From Betaproteobacteria bacterium (lineage in GTDB: Bacteria; Pseudomonadota; Gammaproteobacteria; Burkholderiales; Burkholderiaceae_E): a stretch of 9,465 nt of DNA. Within the stretch, counting starts at the first letter, position 1. Each line of letters begins with the position of its first letter. Positions 6,565-9,465 of the stretch are shown one piece after another. The DNA lies in contig RFPW01000069.1 of NCBI GenBank assembly GCA_009925965.1, positions 1-9,465 of the forward strand. Direction: 5' to 3'. Position numbers and translations under genes: made by a program. Under the pieces are notes generated by a model. The model searched no databases. It was not told the origin of the DNA and was given only the letters and a program-made list of their open reading frames with translations.

Positions 6565-7604
6565 GACTGACCAATCGACGCTTGCGGGTGTCCGCTACCC
6601 TGGATGTGCAGATGGCAGGCCACCCGATGATGCGGCGAAACCGACGTCAGGGCGGGCACTGCTTGCTGACAGATCGTGCTCGCGTGCGCACAGCGGGGAT
6701 GAAAGCGGCAGCCCGGGGGCGGGTTGATCGGATTTGGGGGGTCGCCAGAAAGTGCGGGGACTTCGGTTCGCTGATCCGGATCCATCGACGGGATGGACGA
6801 CAGCAGGGCACGGGTATAGGGGTGGCGTGGATTGGCAAAAAGCGATTCGCTATCCCCGATCTCAACCACCTCGCCGAGGTACATGACCATGACCCGGTCG
6901 GACATGTAACGCACCACGTTCAGGTCGTGGCTGATGAAAACATACGTCAGACCGAAACTCTGTTTGAGATCCTGCAAGAGGTTGAGGACCTGGGCTTCGA
7001 CCGATTTGTCAAGTGCCGACACCGCCTCGTCCAGAACGACCAGACGGGGATTCAGGGCGAGTGCCCGCGCGATGTTGATCCGCTGACGCTGGCCGCCCGA
7101 AAGTTCATGCGGGTAGCGCCCGCCGAATCGAACGGGATCAAGGCCGACCCGCTCGAGCAGATCTTGAGCGAGTTTCTTGGCCTCGGCGCTGGAGACTCCG
7201 TGAACCTGGGGGCCAAAGGCAATGGAGTCGAGTACGGTGAGGCGAGGGTTGAGTGAGGCAAAACTGTCCTGAAAAACAATCTGGGCCTGCCTGCGGAATT
7301 CCTTCAAGGGCAACTCGCGACCGCCGATGGTCTGGCCGTCAAAAAGGAATTCGCCGCTGTCAGCCGGCGTCAATTGCATCAGCAATCGAGCGGTTGTGGA
7401 CTTCCCGCAGCCCGATTCGCCCACCACACCGAGGGTCTCGCCCTTGAGGACTTCGAATTCAATGTCATCAACGGCACGGACTACTTTGCGAGGACGAAAC
7501 AGCTCACCCTTAAGAGGGAAGTGCTTACGCAGGCGGCGCACACGCAAAAGGGGTTGCGATTTGCCTCCAACATCCACGTCATGAATCGGCGCGGCGTTAT
7601 TCAT
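6561..7604 (-). CDS. peptide-type ABC transporter ATPase, DppF/OppF-like
   Basis: This is the second, non-identical ATPase of the importer, 347 residues from the chosen start. It shows Walker A GESGCGKST (62-70, Lys68), Q-loop Gln112 in QDSFASLNPR, signature LSGGQRQR (168-175), Walker B LVVLDE (188-193), and His226 in ISHD. The C-terminal extension has HPYTRALL and four cysteines (299, 305, 312 and 330) in the GCRFHPRC pattern typical of this subfamily. QDSFASLNPR and SALDKSVEAQ mark it as the F-type partner. The frame can start at 7640, but that would overlap the permease gene by 35 bp with a stretch that simply reads through its end. ATG 7604, one base after the permease stop, gives the normal N-terminus and is preferred. 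Here the F-type gene comes before the D-type gene, the reverse of the usual B-C-D-F order. Confidence 0.9.
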   Translation of the reverse strand: MNNAAPIHDVDVGGKSQPLLRVRRLRKHFPLKGELFRPRKVVRAVDDIEFEVLKGETLGVVGESGCGKSTTARLLMQLTPADSGEFLFDGQTIGGRELPLKEFRRQAQIVFQDSFASLNPRLTVLDSIAFGPQVHGVSSAEAKKLAQDLLERVGLDPVRFGGRYPHELSGGQRQRINIARALALNPRLVVLDEAVSALDKSVEAQVLNLLQDLKQSFGLTYVFISHDLNVVRYMSDRVMVMYLGEVVEIGDSESLFANPRHPYTRALLSSIPSMDPDQRTEVPALSGDPPNPINPPPGCRFHPRCAHASTICQQAVPALTSVSPHHRVACHLHIQGSGHPQASIGQS

Positions 7605-7605
7605 G

Positions 7606-8502
7606 TCAACTGCGAATTTCCATGGCGTTGCGAAGGCCATCGGAAAATAAATTGAAGGCGATCGAGGTGATGAAGATCATGACGCCCGGCAACGCAGCCA
7701 CCCATGGCTGGACATAAATGGCGGTCCGAAGGGTGTTCAACATCAGGCCCCATTCGGGTTCGGGCGGCTTGACCCCCAGGCCAAGAAAACTCAAGCCTGA
7801 AGCGAGGATCATCGAAACAGCGATCAGGCTGGTCGCGTAGACAAAGATTGGACTTAATACATTGCCCAGGACATGGACCCGGACGATTCGGAATCCGCTC
7901 GCGCCCGATGCGCGCGCGGCATCGACAAATTCGCGATTGCGGATCTGAGTGGTCACACTTTCGGCGACGCGCGCGATCGGGGGAATGAAGACAATCGTCA
8001 GTGAAATCAGTGAATTGGTGATGCCAGCGCCGAGCGCGCCAGACAGTGCAATCGCGAGCAGAACGGACGGAAAGGCGTAGAACACGTCGATGGTTCGCAT
8101 GATCAGCGTGTTGAGCAAACCGCCGCGATAACCCGCGAGAATTCCAAGAAACGACCCGATCGAGAAAGCCAGCAGGACGGGGGTGATCCCCATGAAGAGC
8201 GAGAGGCGGCTGCCAACCATCAAGCGAGTCAGCATATCTCGACCCAATTCGTCCGTCCCGAGCGGGTGGCCAGCAAAGCCGATCGGCTTCAGGCGCTTGA
8301 GGATTGATGATGCATAAGGATCGGCTGGCGTGATGTGGCTCCCCAGCAAAGCCAGCAGCAGGAGTAACAAAATCACCATGGCCGCGCCAACCGTCACCGG
8401 ATCGCGCCCGAGCCGACGCAGCACCGTAAGCCAATAGCCGGGGGACGACTGTGCCTGGAGCGGAGTGGCCGGGACATTAGAACTCATGGCTTGGCTCGAC
8501 AT
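7606..8502 (-). CDS. peptide-type ABC transporter permease, DppC/OppC-like
   Basis: This inner-membrane permease of 298 residues belongs to the BPD_transp_1 fold. A cytoplasmic N-tail is followed by a first membrane helix (about 36-54). The family loop with FAGHPLGTDELGRDMLTRL lies around 76-94, and further helices are near 102-124, 134-156, 162-180, 217-241 and 265-287. The EAA loop that docks on the ATPases is EFVDAARASGASGFRIVRVH (191-210). LGVKPPEPEWGLML near 242-255 is another family mark. The N-terminal extension of the TM core and the GTDELGRD loop identify the C-type rather than the B-type subunit. Its ATG at 8502 overlaps the stop of the preceding permease gene by one base (TGATG). 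A second Met at residue 6 is an equally possible start. The next gene begins one base after its stop. Confidence 0.93.
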   Translation of the reverse strand: MSSQAMSSNVPATPLQAQSSPGYWLTVLRRLGRDPVTVGAAMVILLLLLLALLGSHITPADPYASSILKRLKPIGFAGHPLGTDELGRDMLTRLMVGSRLSLFMGITPVLLAFSIGSFLGILAGYRGGLLNTLIMRTIDVFYAFPSVLLAIALSGALGAGITNSLISLTIVFIPPIARVAESVTTQIRNREFVDAARASGASGFRIVRVHVLGNVLSPIFVYATSLIAVSMILASGLSFLGLGVKPPEPEWGLMLNTLRTAIYVQPWVAALPGVMIFITSIAFNLFSDGLRNAMEIRS

Positions 8503-9455
8503 CAGCTTCGGGCGATCCGGGGATCGAGCAGGGTTTGAATGATGTCGACGATCAGATTCAGCAAGACGAAAAACATGGCCAGAATCAGGATCGTCCCCTG
8601 AAGCAACGGCAGATCGCGCTGAAAGATGGCGGAATTCAGAAGGAATCCGGTTCCAGGCCAGGAAAAGACGGTTTCAATAAGGATTGAGCCGCCCAGTAGA
8701 TAGCCCAACTGCAATCCCATCACGGCCAGAGCCGTCGGCGCGGCGTTCTTGACCACGTGCAGGAAGATCCCCAGGTTGGTCATGCCCTTTGCCCGCAAAC
8801 CAATGATGAATTCTTGATGCAGGATGTCACCAACCAGCGCCCGCACGGTGCGGGCGATGATACCCATCGGAATGACGCTCATGGTCAGTGCGGGCAAGAC
8901 CAGGTGACGCATGTATTCCAGATTCCACTGCCAGTCGCCCGAGCCTCCAGGCCCAGCGCCGCCCGGTGGTAGCCACATCAGTTGCGACGAAAAAATGATG
9001 ACAAGCACCATCCCGAGCCAGTAGTGCGGAACGCTCACACCCAGGACCGAGAGCATGGAAGCGAAGCGGTCAATCCAGGAATGCTGAAAATATCCGGCAA
9101 CGAATCCGAACAGGCTGCCCAGAAAAAAACCGATTGCCGTTGCAAAAACAGCCAGCCGAAGGGTATTGCCAACAGCCTTAAAGACTTCCTGCGCGACTGG
9201 GCGCCCACTGGCGATGGAGCTCCCGAGATCACCCTGGAGCGCCCGCCCGACCCAGGCCAAAAATTGCTCGGGATAGCTTCGATCAAAGCCATAGAGCTCA
9301 CGCAATTTTGCCTGCAGTTCGGCCGATGCGTCCGGGGGAAGGATTGATACCAACGGATCACCCGGGGCCAGGTGAACAAGCGCAAAGCAAACGATCGAGA
9401 CGCCCAGCATGATCGGCAGCGTGTAAATCAGACGCTGCAGCAAATAATTCAGCAT
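8502..9455 (-). CDS. peptide-type ABC transporter permease, DppB/OppB-like
   Basis: This 317-residue inner-membrane permease pairs with the C-type subunit to form the translocation path. Typical B-type features are an N-terminal helix with the start MLNYLLQRLIYTLPIMLGVS, the periplasmic segment HLAPGDPL (28-35), LRELYGFDRSYPEQFLAW (51-68) and GDLGSSI (75-81). Further helices lie around 98-122, 134-160, 185-205, 243-265 and 286-309. The EAA loop is EFIIGLRAKGMTNLGIFLHV (215-234), and the family end is LLDPRIARS. It has the normal length and a clean start. Only ten bases are visible upstream; they hold a TGA directly before the ATG (9458-9456), which could be the stop of a preceding co-transcribed gene, perhaps the missing solute-binding protein. 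GsiC/DppB-type importers cannot be told apart by substrate from this subunit. Confidence 0.93.
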   Translation of the reverse strand: MLNYLLQRLIYTLPIMLGVSIVCFALVHLAPGDPLVSILPPDASAELQAKLRELYGFDRSYPEQFLAWVGRALQGDLGSSIASGRPVAQEVFKAVGNTLRLAVFATAIGFFLGSLFGFVAGYFQHSWIDRFASMLSVLGVSVPHYWLGMVLVIIFSSQLMWLPPGGAGPGGSGDWQWNLEYMRHLVLPALTMSVIPMGIIARTVRALVGDILHQEFIIGLRAKGMTNLGIFLHVVKNAAPTALAVMGLQLGYLLGGSILIETVFSWPGTGFLLNSAIFQRDLPLLQGTILILAMFFVLLNLIVDIIQTLLDPRIARS

Positions 9456-9465
9456 TCAGTCAACG

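Noticed and set aside
6582..7256. Forward ORF of about 224 codons opposite the F-type ATPase
   Set aside because: It is the antisense of conserved ATPase motifs with no recognisable domain.
7605..7640. Upstream start at 7640 for the F-type ATPase
   Set aside because: It adds 12 residues that merely overlap the permease 3' end; ATG 7604, one base after the permease stop, gives the usual N-terminus and spacing.
7601..8434. Minus-strand ORF of about 277 codons in another frame of the C-type permease
   Set aside because: It is almost wholly contained in the permease gene, rich in Arg, Ser and Pro, and lacks hydrophobic helices or motifs.
1..9465. Mobile elements, CRISPR arrays, tRNA or rRNA genes
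   Set aside because: I saw no transposase, regular spacer-repeat pattern, long terminal inverted repeats or RNA gene signatures on either strand.

Overview
The window comes from a GC-rich bacterial chromosome. The proteins look like those of Pseudomonadota, most plausibly a betaproteobacterium of the Burkholderiales. This guess rests on the PcaF-type thiolase, the YtfF-type transporter and the dense catabolic layout; no marker gene fixes the taxonomy. There are no RNA genes, insertion sequences, CRISPR arrays or phage genes.

Layout. (1) Positions 2-692 (+) hold the C-terminal part of an AlkA-type 3-methyladenine DNA glycosylase. It is cut by the window edge and broken by a frameshift just before its DNA-binding hairpin. 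(2) A YtfF-like DMT-family permease (655-1620, -) converges on it and overlaps its 3' end. (3) About 110 bp separate this gene from a forward pair: a beta-ketoadipyl-CoA thiolase (pcaF, 1733-2938) and a zinc-dependent M20 N-carbamoyl-amino-acid/ureido hydrolase (2996-4249). (4) Facing that pair is a long minus-strand operon, transcribed from the right edge inward: two peptide-type ABC permeases (8502-9455 and 7606-8502), two ATPases (6561-7604 and 5560-6564) and an AMI1-like amidase-signature hydrolase (4284-5468).

How the genes may work together. The four ABC genes are joined by 1-bp and 4-bp overlaps and a 1-nt gap, so they should be made as one complex: two different permeases and two different ATPases, lacking only the solute-binding protein, which is not in the window. 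The amidase lies 91 bp downstream on the same strand, and the ureido/carbamoyl hydrolase ends 34 bp from it on the other strand. A reasonable inference is uptake of an amide- or ureido-containing compound (peptide, amino-acid derivative or N-carbamoyl compound), followed by C-N bond hydrolysis in the cytoplasm. PcaF would serve the last step of aromatic-ring or dicarboxylate breakdown, but no other pca or paa gene is visible.

No unmistakably new system is present. The points most worth a second look are small: the glycosylase lesion, a 13-bp triple tandem repeat that puts a TGA in all three forward frames between the convergent hydrolase genes, an 11-bp repeat that duplicates the amidase start codon and makes a 9-codon leader ORF, and a short ATGA-coupled ORF in front of pcaF.
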